Assembly: GCF_003574135.1 (NCBI RefSeq)
Contig: NZ_AP018341.1
Span: forward strand, 2,393,740 to 2,457,739
Length of the DNA stretch: 64,000 nt
From: a cyanobacterium endosymbiont of Rhopalodia gibberula
GTDB lineage: Bacteria; Cyanobacteriota; Cyanobacteriia; Cyanobacteriales; Microcystaceae
Reading direction: 5' to 3'
The position numbers and the translations under genes are program-made. Below are positions 1-9,296 of this stretch, piece by piece. The notes beneath the pieces were generated by a model, which was given only the letters and a program-made list of their open reading frames with translations, was not told the origin of the DNA and did no database searches. The stretch's first letter is position 1. Every line of letters starts with the position of its first letter.

Positions 1-103
1 GTTGAGAAACATATAAGGTGTCTGCCGCCCGTTTAAAACTCCCTTCAGAGGCGATAGCCTTAAGGATGCGGAGTTGATCTAATGTAAAGGGAATGTCTAC
101 CAT
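1..103 (-). CDS. rbcR: LysR-family regulator, RbcR/Ycf30 type, N-terminal fragment (runs off window)
   Basis: Reading the minus strand from the ATG at 101-103 gives [15 protein letters not shown] followed by [15 protein letters not shown] and YVSQ. This is the start of the winged-helix DNA-binding domain of LysR regulators, and it matches the cyanobacterial and plastid RbcR (Ycf30) type as I remember it. Only about 34 residues lie in the window; the rest continues past base 1. RbcR-type proteins control RuBisCO and carbon-fixation genes. The gene is divergent from the NnrU gene at 309. Whether the whole gene is intact cannot be seen here. The family call is firm, the exact symbol less so. Confidence 0.75.
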   Translation of the reverse strand, partial: MVDIPFTLDQLRILKAIASEGSFKRAADTLYVSQ

Positions 104-308
104 AGGTTTTTTAAAAAATAGGCAAGGAGTTAACCGAGAAAGCCATCTTAACTATTAACTTAATTTTGATGACGGGATATCCTCAATAGTGGACACTTAT
201 CCCTACTGAAAATGACAGTAACATACGATGGGGATCAAAATCCTTTAGTATGGTTTTGACAGAGGTCCCAAACTTGACTGATTTTTTTAATCAAAAACAA
301 AAATACTA

Positions 309-1025
309 ATGGCTTTACTAACCTGGTTAACACCAAGTCATGGAATTATTTTAGGATTACTCTTAGTATTTGCTATTGTTCATAGTGGACTAGCAGCATT
401 GCGTCCTTGGGGAGAAAATAAAATTGGACCGAGACCTTATCGTGTTATGTTTGCCTTTATCAATATTCCCCTGGCGGTAATTTTAATTATTTACTTTTTC
501 AATCATCGTTATGATGGTTTGGTTCTATGGCAATTTCAAAGAAATCATGGTGTTAAAGCTCTCGTTTGGCTTTTTAGTGCTATATCTTTTTTATTTTTGT
601 ATCCAGCTACTTTTAATCTTCTGGAAATTGCAGCGATCTCTAAACCCCAAGTTCATCTTTATGAAACAGGTATTCTTCGAATTTGTCGCCATCCCCAAAT
701 GGTTGGTCAAGTGATTTGGTGTATTACTCATACTCTATGGCTAGGAACTACCTTTACTTTGGTGACATCATTAGGGTTAGTTACTCATCATTTATTTGCC
801 GTTTGGCATGGAGACTATCGTCTTGAAAAACACTATGGAGAGGCTTTTATTGACGTTAAAAAACGGACTTCTATTATTCCCTTCTTAGCTATTTTTGATG
901 GTCGTCAAACTCTAAAATTACAGGAGTTTTTTAAACCAGCTTATCTAGGGATTCTCATTTTTATAGAGTTGTGCTGGTGGGGACATCCTTGGTTAATACA
1001 AGTAACTTCTCAAGTTGACTGGTAA
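309..1025 (+). CDS. NnrU / 15-cis-zeta-carotene isomerase family membrane protein
   Basis: A 238-residue protein with about six hydrophobic segments, beginning MALLTWLTPSHGIIL. The central RICRHPQMVGQVIW stretch (about residues 125-138) with its conserved His is typical of the NnrU/Z-ISO family, heme-binding membrane proteins that include the plant zeta-carotene isomerase. In cyanobacteria a NnrU gene commonly lies near rbcR, as here. Full length for the family and no internal break. Function in carotenoid isomerisation is inferred from the family; the cyanobacterial members are not all characterised. It is transcribed away from the rbcR fragment, from a 205-base intergenic region. Confidence 0.75.
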   Translation: MALLTWLTPSHGIILGLLLVFAIVHSGLAALRPWGENKIGPRPYRVMFAFINIPLAVILIIYFFNHRYDGLVLWQFQRNHGVKALVWLFSAISFLFLYPATFNLLEIAAISKPQVHLYETGILRICRHPQMVGQVIWCITHTLWLGTTFTLVTSLGLVTHHLFAVWHGDYRLEKHYGEAFIDVKKRTSIIPFLAIFDGRQTLKLQEFFKPAYLGILIFIELCWWGHPWLIQVTSQVDW

Positions 1026-1689
1026 TTTCAGATTATCAGGGGCTAACTTAAAAGACTGTAATTTAAGTGATTTTTTCTTGATTAAAATTAAAATAAGTAA
1101 ATTAAAATTAAAAAAATATAATTAACGCCAACCTTAGGGGAGCATGTTCTCGGGTAAAAGATTATTTGTGGTCACAGAAAACTCACTTTATCAATCTTAA
1201 AGATAGAGACAAGAACCAATTTATTCAGACTAGATTTAAGATAAGGTGATTTAAATCATACCAATTTTGAAACATTTAATTTAATCTTAGCTAATTTAGA
1301 ATGAGAAAGTCTGAAAAAATACTTTTTAAACAAAGCTAAGTCTTGAAGAGACTAATCTTAAAGAAGTTATTGGATTAATAATAAAACAGATTAAATAAAT
1401 AAATTTTAGAAAAAAGCGATTTATTCTCTAGTTTTTAAAACTAATTGAGATTAGAGACTTCTATTAAGAGAAGGAAATAACTCGACCAGAAAAGATGATT
1501 TTTCCCGAATTTTTCTACCCACTAGTAACACTTATCAAAGATAAGGAAAATTTTTCTAAAAATCCAATTCTCAACTCATTCATCACGGCTAAAGCAGCTA
1601 TTTTGATGGTAACAAAAACCTATTAATTTAGACTTATCCCTTATGTAGAAACATTAGGGTAGGCTACAGCAGCCGCCTAGGCGACTTTA
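1026..1689. other. AT-rich non-coding stretch
   Basis: No convincing gene. Very AT-rich with short stop-filled frames; it separates the NnrU gene from a minus-strand gene remnant at 1690-1888. No clear terminator or RNA gene was recognised. Confidence 0.5.
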
Positions 1690-1888
1690 TTATGATACCC
1701 AGGTTGAGTTAAATAAAAGTGGATCTTGGTCCAATTGATTTAACCATTGATTCAGAGCATGGGTACGACGACTGAGCAGGGGAATAACTCTCTTATCTTT
1801 ACAAGTTTTGACAAAAATATCATTCATCTGCGTATTTTTTCAGGGTTCCTCCTGCTTGGGCGATTACGATTTCGATAGCTTCCCGTGA
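1690..1888 (-). pseudogene. remnant of an unidentified protein gene
   Basis: On the minus strand two protein-like pieces follow each other in different frames. The first (about 1888-1820) reads SREAIEIVIAQAGGT LKKYADE and then hits a stop. The second (1827-1690) reads MNDIFVKTCKDKRV, then IPLLSRRTHALNQW, and ends STWVS-stop. The residue composition is normal for a soluble protein, unlike the surrounding AT-rich noise, so I read it as the eroded C-terminal part of a lost gene. I do not recognise the family. The remaining bases to 2105 hold nothing I can support. Confidence 0.4.
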
Positions 1889-2105
1889 TCAAAGGAAATT
1901 AAAAGTTTTATTAAAGTAAAATTGACTATATTTGAACAAATTATTGAGTTATTATTTTATACACAGAAAAGCTTTATAAAGAAGAACTACCCAACATTCC
2001 TTTTTATTTTCATCTAAAAATCGATTTCGAATAAACATCGAGTTTCTAGATCGTCCCTATGCTTATGATTTGCTCCTAAAAATAGTTAGTTTTGAATGAT
2101 TAGTC

Positions 2106-3104
2106 TTAGTGGCTGCCGATGATTTCTCTCACCCGATAAATTGGACGTTTCTGAGATTCATGATAGGTTCGCATTACTAATTCAGCTAACAATCCAAAAC
2201 TCAACAATTGTACCCCAGTTAACACTAATAATACTGCTAAAATCAGTAAGGGACGATGACCAATACTTTGCCCTAATACTAATTTGAGAAAAATTAGATA
2301 ACTCCCTAATGTTATACCCAAAATAGTTGAACCAAGTCCAAATAATCCAAAAACATGCATAGGGCGAGTTAAATATTTCTTAATAAAGAAAACTGTTAAT
2401 AAATCCATAACAACTCGAAAAGTTCGCCCTAACCCATATTTACTTTTACCGTAACGGCGAGGGTGATGGGAAACAGGCATCTCCGTAATTTTCGCTCCTT
2501 CAATATAAGCTAAAGCTGGTAAAAATCGATGTAATTCACCGTAAAGATTCATGTCAGCGACTAATTCTGAACGATAGGCTTTTAAAGAACATCCATAGTC
2601 ATGAAGATTCACCCCTGTTACTTTACCAATAACCCAATTAGCAATCTTAGAAGGAAGCAACCGAGTTAGGGCATTATCTTTTCGATTTTTTCGCCAACCA
2701 TTAACTAAATCATAACCCTGATTTAACTTGTTAATCAATCTCGGAATATCTATAGGATCATTTTGCAAATCTCCATCTAAGGTTACAATTATTTTTCCTT
2801 TTGCATATTTAAAACCGGCTGCTATTGCCGGTGTTTGTCCATAATTTCGACGTAAAACAATCGCTTTGAAGTTATTAAATCTTTGAGCTAGTTCGCTTAA
2901 AATATGAGAAGATTTATCCTGAGAACCATCATCAATACAAATCACTTCATAAGATAAATTACAATCGGCTAAGATTGCAATAATTCTTCTAATTAACTGT
3001 TCAATACTTTCTTCCTCATTAAAAATAGGAATTACGATTGAAACTTCAGGAGTTAAATTTTTCTTATTAAGAGTTAAGTTTTCGGAAGAAAATGAAGGTT
3101 TCAT
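2106..3104 (-). CDS. family 2 glycosyltransferase, DPM1/GtrB-like, membrane anchored
   Basis: A 332-residue enzyme that probably transfers a sugar from a nucleotide sugar to a polyprenyl phosphate at the membrane. The GT-A domain spans about residues 20-240, with VSIVIPIFNEEE at 21-32 and the metal-binding DGDLQNDP at 110-117. Two hydrophobic segments follow near residues 255-320, as in DPM1-like and GtrB proteins. It lies 20 bases downstream of another family 2 glycosyltransferase on the same strand, so the two are likely one operon acting on cell-surface polysaccharide or lipid-linked sugar. Acceptor and donor cannot be told from sequence. Confidence 0.85.
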   Translation of the reverse strand: MKPSFSSENLTLNKKNLTPEVSIVIPIFNEEESIEQLIRRIIAILADCNLSYEVICIDDGSQDKSSHILSELAQRFNNFKAIVLRRNYGQTPAIAAGFKYAKGKIIVTLDGDLQNDPIDIPRLINKLNQGYDLVNGWRKNRKDNALTRLLPSKIANWVIGKVTGVNLHDYGCSLKAYRSELVADMNLYGELHRFLPALAYIEGAKITEMPVSHHPRRYGKSKYGLGRTFRVVMDLLTVFFIKKYLTRPMHVFGLFGLGSTILGITLGSYLIFLKLVLGQSIGHRPLLILAVLLVLTGVQLLSFGLLAELVMRTYHESQKRPIYRVREIIGSH

Positions 3105-3124
3105 CTAGATTATCTGGGTGAAAA

Positions 3125-4096
3125 TTAATTCAATTCTAGTAATGAATGAGATAAATATGCCATTCGTTTTATTTCACGACGACCCCTGGCAACCGAGTCT
3201 AAAATCATACCACAGGTCAAGCTTAAAAAAGCTAGTAACATCATAGAAGCCGCTAGAATTGCAGTAGGAAATCTAGGAACTAACCCTGTTGCTAAATACT
3301 CCCCAAATATGGGCAAACCTAAAAGAATTGAGATTAAAGCGAGAACAATAAAAACTAGTCCGAAAAACAAAAATGGTCGTGCTTCTTTGAATAAAAGGAT
3401 AGCCGTACCTAAAACTCGCCAACCATCCGTAAAAGTCTTCAACTTACTTTCTGAACCTGGCGGTCTGGACCCATATAATGTATATTCTTCTGCAAAAGGA
3501 ATCTTTAATTCTAAAGCGTGTACGGTGAATTCAGTTTCGATTTCAAATCCACTCGATAGGGCCGGAAATGATTTAACAAAACGTCGAGAAAAAACACGAT
3601 ACCCTGACAACATATCCTTGAGTTGAGCTCCAAACAGTAGCTTAACCACACTCGTCAAAAAAAGATTTCCCCCGCGATGGCCCAAACGATAAGCTTCTTT
3701 ATCTTCGATTGCAGAACGACGCGCACCTACCATCATATCAAGACGGTTTGTAATCAGTTGTTCAATTAGTCCCCCAATAGCAGAAACTTCATAAGTATTA
3801 TCTCCATCGACTAAAACATAAATATCTGCTTCAACATCAGCAAACATTCGCCTAATAACATTTCCTTTTCCTGGTTGAGGTTCACAGCGAATAATGGCTT
3901 TGGCGGCGTGGGCCTGTGCTACAGTGTTATCGGTGGATCGATTATCATAAACGTAGATCGCTGCTTCTGGTAATTCTTGACGGAACTGTTTCACTACTTG
4001 AGCGATTGTCAATTCTTCATTACGACAAGGAATTAGAACGGCAACTTTGTAGTGAGTTGAAGAAAATTTTAGGGATTGAATTCTGTTATTTAACAT
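3125..4096 (-). CDS. family 2 glycosyltransferase with C-terminal membrane segments
   Basis: A 323-residue protein. The N-terminal GT-A fold shows VAVLIPCRNEE at about 18-28 and the metal-binding VDGDN motif at 96-100. The C-terminal third has two or three hydrophobic helices (about 235-315). This architecture is common for cyanobacterial transferases of surface glycans or glycolipids. It is the first gene of a likely two-gene operon with the glycosyltransferase at 2106-3104. The frame is intact. The substrate is unknown. A plus-strand open frame inside it is only a shadow. Confidence 0.82.
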   Translation of the reverse strand: MLNNRIQSLKFSSTHYKVAVLIPCRNEELTIAQVVKQFRQELPEAAIYVYDNRSTDNTVAQAHAAKAIIRCEPQPGKGNVIRRMFADVEADIYVLVDGDNTYEVSAIGGLIEQLITNRLDMMVGARRSAIEDKEAYRLGHRGGNLFLTSVVKLLFGAQLKDMLSGYRVFSRRFVKSFPALSSGFEIETEFTVHALELKIPFAEEYTLYGSRPPGSESKLKTFTDGWRVLGTAILLFKEARPFLFFGLVFIVLALISILLGLPIFGEYLATGLVPRFPTAILAASMMLLAFLSLTCGMILDSVARGRREIKRMAYLSHSLLELN

Positions 4097-4298
4097 AACG
4101 CTTATAATTTCTTAACTTAATTTATAAGTAAACTTTTACTGTTGATTTAAGTTCCATTTAATGGGTTTTTATGATTAGAATCTTGATTAGGTTTTTTCTA
4201 AAATATTTTTGGTTTTTTTTAAAAAAAAAGAATATCTAGTTCAGCTGAATAATTATTTATTGACTAATAACCATAACATATTGTTCCTTATTTTGTAG

Positions 4299-5000
4299 CT
4301 AACGTCTACGTCGTTGAACCCGATGAGGATGATGTCTTTTGTACGTTCTTTTACCCTTGACTGTCTCTAGTTCATCACTCACCTGAGTAAAAACATCCCT
4401 TCGTAAATAGGGGTATTCTCCTAACCAAAGATTATGTTGTGGAAGATAAACATCTGTAATTTTATCAATTTGGCTTAGATCTGACTGTTTTGATAAAATT
4501 ATCATTTCTGCTACGTCTCCAGGCTTAATGACCTTATAAATTCGTTTGACGGGAGCTTTTATCCTAGCCCTGAACTGTTCGTTATCGCCAACTTCGAGAT
4601 TGATTCGCCGTTCTCGGTTCTCAATGACGACTAGTTCCCCACGCTTGTTGACAGTTTGTTCTTCTCCAACAATTTCTTCTGTGAGATAGATATCTAATAC
4701 TCGTCCTTGCCAAAATCCACTATAGGGAAAGCGACGGTAACTACTATTGCGTAAATTTGCCCAGTAAATAGGGCTCCACAGCCAATATAATCCAGCAATA
4801 ATGTCGAAAATAAGTTTAATGGTTACGCTTCCTGAACCTAGGAGTTTTCCAATTAACCAGAAAATAGTTAGAGCAACCACAGAAATTAATAACCGTCTTA
4901 AGACATCCCGCGCTTTTCCCCAACAAGATGCATATTGTGCTCCTGTTGCAATAGCGGGAATAATTTTCTCGAGTGCTTGGCGAGTCAGAGGGATCAACAT
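4299..5000 (-). CDS. conserved cyanobacterial membrane protein (often labelled phosphate ABC transporter permease)
   Basis: A 233-residue protein. Two hydrophobic segments (about residues 35-55 and 65-85) are followed by a soluble domain with VNKRGELVVIENRE and the conserved IDKITDVYLPQHNLW and GEYPYLRRDVF blocks. I remember close relatives across cyanobacteria, frequently annotated as a phosphate transporter permease although nothing in the sequence resembles an ABC permease. The C-terminus is very basic (RHHPHRVQRRRR). It stands alone, 200 bases from the glycosyltransferase pair. Function unknown; conservation supports a real gene. Confidence 0.7.
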   Translation of the reverse strand: MLIPLTRQALEKIIPAIATGAQYASCWGKARDVLRRLLISVVALTIFWLIGKLLGSGSVTIKLIFDIIAGLYWLWSPIYWANLRNSSYRRFPYSGFWQGRVLDIYLTEEIVGEEQTVNKRGELVVIENRERRINLEVGDNEQFRARIKAPVKRIYKVIKPGDVAEMIILSKQSDLSQIDKITDVYLPQHNLWLGEYPYLRRDVFTQVSDELETVKGKRTYKRHHPHRVQRRRR

Positions 5001-5443
5001 CTAAGTTTTGATAATTGGAAAATCATACAATTCCTGAACTAAATTATTAATCTTGAATTGGTCCTAAGAATTAAATTGTTGTTTGAATTAGGTAATTAAC
5101 TTAGGAGCAATTCAATCTTTTTTAAAGATAACACTTCATTGAACAATCTATTTTACTTCAATGTAATATTGCAATAGAGTCTACTAACTTAACCTATTAG
5201 TCATCGTTCATACCATATGTTATAAAGTACGGGAAAAATTTTTAGTTACAATTCATAATAATGTAATGAATTACACAAAGTAATTTCTAGCATAACTAAC
5301 GTAATATAAAATTAACTAAATTTTCTACATAACTCCCCTTAAATAGACTGTAAGACTCCACACTTTTTTAGTATTTTGGGACTGACATAACCCTTAAAAT
5401 TTTTATATTATAAATATAACAAAAGAAAGGTAAATAACTCACC

Positions 5444-5635
5444 ATGTTAACGACTACTACCGAGATTATTAACCCTCGTAACTACATAATTGCTGCTACT
5501 AGTGTAATGTTTCTTAGCGTAGGATTAACAGAAGTTTTTAAAGAGACAACAACTGTAGAACAAAACATTTGTTACAACGATGAGCGTGATATAACTGCGG
5601 AATTAATAATTTATAACCAAATATTTAATCGTTAG
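5444..5635 (+). CDS. doubtful small open frame
   Basis: A 63-codon frame beginning MLTTTTEIINPRN, with one short hydrophobic run (about residues 16-29). A purine-rich stretch lies 14 or more bases before the ATG, too far for a good ribosome site. It resembles nothing I know. It could be a small membrane peptide, the remnant of a larger gene, or chance in AT-rich DNA. Kept only because it is the single sizeable frame with mixed composition in this 1.3 kb gap. Confidence 0.2.
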   Translation: MLTTTTEIINPRNYIIAATSVMFLSVGLTEVFKETTTVEQNICYNDERDITAELIIYNQIFNR

Positions 5636-6310
5636 TTATTTCTTAAAAAAAATTGCTATATAATGACTAATGAAAAGGGTGAGTAAATGAATTCAGTAAG
5701 ACAAGTATTATCTACAAATTTAAACCATTATTTCAACGTCATAACTTTGACTAAAAGTTAATATTTAAGTAGTTAAACATAATTTAAAAATTTATTCCTA
5801 CGCTTTTTAACAAAAACTAGAGTTAGTTTATATTTATTGAACTCATGGTTTAATGCTTTCTATAGAGATTCTTAAATCTGTTTAAACTTGTTTAACTTTA
5901 TCTTGTTGAGTTGTTCTATAACTATCTGTTTAGATTTCTATTTCGTTCAAAGTTAAAATACTAAATTGGTATATAATAATTTTCAAAACTCTTATTTTGA
6001 TTGAAATTTACGACCTTAAGAACTTGACTTATATAAAACTGAGTTGTCGAGGTATTAAAACCTTGTAAAGTAGACTTTTAGTTTCTTATTAAAATTATTT
6101 TGCAGCTGACTTAGGAAATTTTAAGTTACTAAGTTTATTTCAAATTAATTTATATTAATTTCTTATAGAGAAATAGTAAAAACTATCATAATCTATGATT
6201 TTACTTTATATAAAGATTAATAGTATAAAGTTTTAAAATTGAATTATTAATTTACTTAAACCTATTATTTCACTATTTGTTGGACTGTTTTTATTGTTCT
6301 TCTTTTAAGA

Positions 6311-6340
6311 AAAAAAGAGATGTATTAATTAACATCTCTA
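6311..6340 (-). terminator. Rho-independent terminator of the minus-strand nif operon
   Basis: AGAGATGT (6316-6323) pairs with ACATCTCT (6332-6339) around an 8-base loop. Read on the minus strand the stem is followed by seven T residues. It lies 21 bases after the stop of the nifO-like gene at 6361. Confidence 0.75.
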
Positions 6341-6360
6341 ATGGCTTCTCCAATAATTAA

Positions 6361-6765
6361 TTATTGACGAGCATTGGGACAAGTTTCTAAATCCTCTATT
6401 TTTGGATTTAAACTGTTTAAACCAATCCAAGAGTCAATTTGCTTTACATCAAATCCTACTTGAAAAACTTCTTTCACTTGAATAAGAGGACGACGAATCA
6501 ATAGAGGATCAGCTATCATTAAATGAAGTGCTGTTTTCTCGTCTAATTGTTTTGGAATAATTTCTCCTGATTTAATTCGAGGTGCAGTAGGGTTAAACCA
6601 TTCTTCAACAGGTCGATCACAAAAAAAAGGTCGTAACTTTTCCAAAGTCCAAGAAGTCGTTAACAGGTTACGAACATCCAAGGTATGTCCTGCATTCTGG
6701 AGAAGTTTTTTTTGCTTTGTATTGTTAATACAACCTGGTTTTTCGTAAAAAATAACATTAGCCAT
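6361..6765 (-). CDS. nifO: ArsC/Spx-family nitrogenase-associated protein (NifO-like)
   Basis: A 134-residue thioredoxin-fold protein of the ArsC/Spx/MgsR family. The N-terminus IFYEKPGCINNTKQK carries the single conserved Cys at residue 12; the later block IADPLLIRRPLI is the conserved Arg-Arg-Pro element of arsenate-reductase-like folds. In diazotrophs this form is annotated nitrogenase-associated protein or NifO, and its place beside nifT/Z/V supports that. It starts 6 bases after the ferredoxin-domain gene upstream and ends at a clear terminator. The biochemical role of NifO is poorly defined. Confidence 0.8.
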   Translation of the reverse strand: MANVIFYEKPGCINNTKQKKLLQNAGHTLDVRNLLTTSWTLEKLRPFFCDRPVEEWFNPTAPRIKSGEIIPKQLDEKTALHLMIADPLLIRRPLIQVKEVFQVGFDVKQIDSWIGLNSLNPKIEDLETCPNARQ

Positions 6766-6771
6766 TTTTTC

Positions 6772-7368
6772 TTAGTCCATAGGAGCCAAATAATGATCAC
6801 GAAGAAGATTTGCAATACTCTGAGGTTGGGGGTTGCTGCATTTTTCTTTCCCAGGCATTAAAATCATATTGGGCGCCTTTTTACAGCGTTTCTGACAACT
6901 AGTTTTTTGGATAGTTACAGAGTGTTCCAACCCCAAACGACAGATAGTTTTTTGGAGTTCTAGATAAAGTTCTTCACTACCATTTTTAGCACAATCAGAC
7001 TTATTACACAAAAGAATTTTTCCTTTTTTTGAGCAACTTGGTGATTGATTTTCAGAAATTGCTGAATAATTTTGGTTTAAATCATCTTTACACTCTAAGC
7101 CACAACTCAATCGATTTACTTGAAATGCTTTGAGTTTAAAGTCATTAAAACTACCCTTGAATTTTTGTCTTCCTACAATCTGAACCCAATCACCAACAGC
7201 TAAACCATATTCTAAGGACTCCCGTAATTCTTTATCCAATTTAATATGTAACTCTTTGCCATTGAGCATTAATCGCAGAGATTTCAATCGGCCATTGGGT
7301 TTATTGATAAATCCAACAAACTGACCCTCTAATCGAAATGATAAAGTTTGGTAATGCACTGAATCCAT
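6772..7368 (-). CDS. thioredoxin-like [2Fe-2S] ferredoxin-domain protein of the nif cluster
   Basis: I place the start at the ATG at 7366-7368 (MDSVHYQTLSFRLEG), giving 198 residues, because GAGGA lies about 9 bases upstream. The longer frame to 7461 would translate through a terminator hairpin. The N-terminal half looks like a small beta-barrel (GLAVGDWVQIVGRQK). The C-terminal half carries ILLCNKSDCAKNG and TSCQKRCKKAPN, the four-Cys pattern (C-x4-C then C-x3-C) of thioredoxin-like [2Fe-2S] ferredoxins. Probably an electron-transfer or redox-sensing protein coupled to nitrogenase. It is followed closely by the nifO-like gene. Confidence 0.75.
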   Translation of the reverse strand: MDSVHYQTLSFRLEGQFVGFINKPNGRLKSLRLMLNGKELHIKLDKELRESLEYGLAVGDWVQIVGRQKFKGSFNDFKLKAFQVNRLSCGLECKDDLNQNYSAISENQSPSCSKKGKILLCNKSDCAKNGSEELYLELQKTICRLGLEHSVTIQKTSCQKRCKKAPNMILMPGKEKCSNPQPQSIANLLRDHYLAPMD

Positions 7369-7412
7369 GACTAAATCCTCAATAATTAGAGAACAAGAAA
7401 GTAAAAATGAGA

Positions 7413-7446
7413 CAAAAAGGAGGAAAATGTTAACCTCCTCCTCTTT
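7413..7446 (-). terminator. terminator-like hairpin between nifT and the ferredoxin gene
   Basis: GGAGG at 7419-7423 pairs with CCTCC at 7434-7438. On the minus strand the stem is followed by TTTTTGTC. It would end the nifVZT transcript, so the two downstream genes may need their own promoter or read-through. Confidence 0.6.
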
Positions 7447-7510
7447 CCCTTTACTTTTCAAATTCGCTAAAGGGTTTACCTATGTTTCTTTCTCCAAAAG
7501 CTAACAGTAA

Positions 7511-7711
7511 TTACAGCTTTGTCGCTTCCATAGTTTGGGGTAACTTAGTATCATCGGTCAAAGTAGGAAACTTTAAATCCCAACCATTAGCCAAGGTTAA
7601 AACTTTCCCCTCATCTGCGGGGGTCTCATTGACCACCACTTCTTCTAAGTCTTTTTTAGGAACGTAGACAGATAAACTGCCGGTATCGTTACGACTTAAA
7701 ATAACTTTCAT
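7511..7711 (-). CDS. nifT: NifT/FixU family protein
   Basis: A 66-residue protein starting MKVILSRNDTGSLSVYVPKKDLEE and containing GWDLKFPTL, as in NifT/FixU. The start at 7709-7711 is chosen because AGGAG lies 7 bases upstream and the family begins here; the open frame to 7777 has no ribosome site and an atypical hydrophobic lead. NifT is a small nitrogenase-accessory protein thought to act around cofactor insertion, not essential in other bacteria. It lies downstream of nifZ on the same strand, as in other cyanobacterial nif clusters. Confidence 0.88.
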   Translation of the reverse strand: MKVILSRNDTGSLSVYVPKKDLEEVVVNETPADEGKVLTLANGWDLKFPTLTDDTKLPQTMEATKL

Positions 7712-7817
7712 GAAATAACTCCTAATAACAAAAAATGACAATCTAAACACTAATATAGGGGGCGGAACTATGATCACTAATCAACAGTTATAATTCCAAT
7801 TTTTTTTAGTGCATTAG

Positions 7818-8129
7818 TCAATAGCTACTCATTTCGGACTTGCGACGTTCGAGGGTTTCAGGATCCTCAGCTGATTCTAATTCCTTGCGGCGACATCCTA
7901 CAACAAAGCCACTATCAATAAAATGCACCGCATAAATATAATAACTCTGTAGATAAGTTCCAATACCAACTACATAGCCAACATCACCTTTTTTTGCCAA
8001 AGTTTGGCCAAGTTCTTTACCTGGAAATGTACCATCATTACGAATCATTTTCCGTAAGCGGACTTTTTCTTCCATTTGAAAAACTGGAGGATCATTGAGT
8101 TCGATTTCGCCAGGATTATATAATCCCAT
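7818..8129 (-). CDS. nifZ: NifZ, nitrogenase maturation protein
   Basis: A 103-residue protein with the NifZ domain: NDPPVFQMEEKVRLRK, then KKGDVGYVVGIGTYL and YAVHFIDSGFVVGCRR. NifZ helps convert the second P-cluster precursor in NifDK. Its start codon overlaps the 3' end of nifV by 14 bases, which points to translational coupling in a nifV-nifZ-nifT unit. Length and sequence are normal for the family and the frame is intact. Confidence 0.93.
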   Translation of the reverse strand: MGLYNPGEIELNDPPVFQMEEKVRLRKMIRNDGTFPGKELGQTLAKKGDVGYVVGIGTYLQSYYIYAVHFIDSGFVVGCRRKELESAEDPETLERRKSEMSSY

Positions 8130-9249
8130 GAGATATTCTCCTATGAGGTACTAAATTAATTAATTCATCCACTGTTAAACTTCGTTTCATCTTAACTGAC
8201 AAACTGCGCACTGCGTCTAAAACACATTGGGCTTCCTCTCGATTTAAAGTAATGCCATGTTGTTTTAGCAGATTAGCAACTAGATGTCTTCCAGAATGCT
8301 TACCTACCACCAATTGTCTTTGCCAACCGATTTCCTCTGGGGAAAAGGGTTCATAGGTTTGGGGATTTTTGAGAACTCCGTGGGCGTGAATACCTGATTC
8401 GTGAGCGAAGGCATTGTCTCCTACTACAGCTTTCCAAGGAGGAAGAGTGTGACCAGAGGCAGCAATCACCAACTGAGATAATTTCCTCAAATGACAAGTA
8501 TCAACGCCCAAGTCCACCTTATAGAGATGCTTCAGAGCCATAATTATCTCTTCTAAGGCCGCATTTCCTGCCCGTTCTCCCAACCCATTAACGGTAGTAT
8601 TTACCGAAGTAGCTCCCGCTTGAAGGCCAGCTAAAGCATTGGCTGTAGCTAAGCCAAAGTCGTTATGAGTATGTATCTCTACAGGGATTGATAACTTTTT
8701 TACTAAGTTCCCAACTTTTTTGGTAGTAGTGACAGGATTTAGAATACCTACCGTATCGCAAAATCGAAAACGAGATGCCCCCCATTCCTGAGCAGCACAG
8801 GCAACCTCTAGCAAAAATTCTTCTGAAGCTCTAGAGGAATCTTCTGCTCCTACAGAAACAAATAAATCGTTATCTACAGCAAATTTAAGGGTGTTTTCTA
8901 GATAGGTAAAAACCAGAAAGCGATTACCCTTGAACTTAGTTTGAATTTGTACCTCAGACACGGGAACGGAGATATGAACTCGTTTGAGTCCACAAGCAAC
9001 GGAAGCTTCCACATCGGAGCGGACTGCTCGATTCCAGCCTAATAAATCGGCTTTTAACCCTAACTGGGTAATCGCTGTAATGGCTTCTGCTTCACTTCCT
9101 CCCATGGCCGGAATCCCTACTTCCAATTCGGGAATGCCCATAGTATCCATTAAACTAGCTAGAGATATCTTTTCTTCGGGAGTAAAAACAATACCAGCTG
9201 CCTGTTCTCCATCTCTGAGGGTGGTATCATTAATATAAGTTTTGTCCAT
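8116..9249 (-). CDS. nifV: homocitrate synthase
   Basis: A 377-residue HMGL-like TIM-barrel enzyme that condenses acetyl-CoA with 2-oxoglutarate to homocitrate, the organic ligand of FeMo-cofactor. The N-terminus shows INDTTLRDGEQAAGIVF, with the metal- and substrate-binding Arg-Asp pair. Later come VEIHTHNDFGLATANAL with the metal-binding His pair, NGLGERAGNAALEE, and GIHAHGVLKNPQTYEPF. The short C-terminus without the regulatory LeuA dimer domain separates it from isopropylmalate synthase, and the nif context confirms it. The 3' end overlaps nifZ. Confidence 0.95.
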   Translation of the reverse strand: MDKTYINDTTLRDGEQAAGIVFTPEEKISLASLMDTMGIPELEVGIPAMGGSEAEAITAITQLGLKADLLGWNRAVRSDVEASVACGLKRVHISVPVSEVQIQTKFKGNRFLVFTYLENTLKFAVDNDLFVSVGAEDSSRASEEFLLEVACAAQEWGASRFRFCDTVGILNPVTTTKKVGNLVKKLSIPVEIHTHNDFGLATANALAGLQAGATSVNTTVNGLGERAGNAALEEIIMALKHLYKVDLGVDTCHLRKLSQLVIAASGHTLPPWKAVVGDNAFAHESGIHAHGVLKNPQTYEPFSPEEIGWQRQLVVGKHSGRHLVANLLKQHGITLNREEAQCVLDAVRSLSVKMKRSLTVDELINLVPHRRISHGII

Positions 9250-9296
9250 GGCTTAATGTCTCGACAACTATAGGTAAGAACTTGCTAAGATGATAG

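Larger units (their letters stand above)
5001..6360. other. AT-rich intergenic region before the nif island
   Basis: About 1.36 kb with almost no protein-like sequence, apart from one doubtful 63-codon frame at 5444-5635 and a terminator at 6311-6340 belonging to the minus-strand nif genes. Confidence 0.5.

Noticed and set aside
7369-7461. N-terminal extension of the thioredoxin-like ferredoxin to 7461
   Set aside because: It would translate through a terminator hairpin, while a good ribosome site precedes the ATG at 7368.
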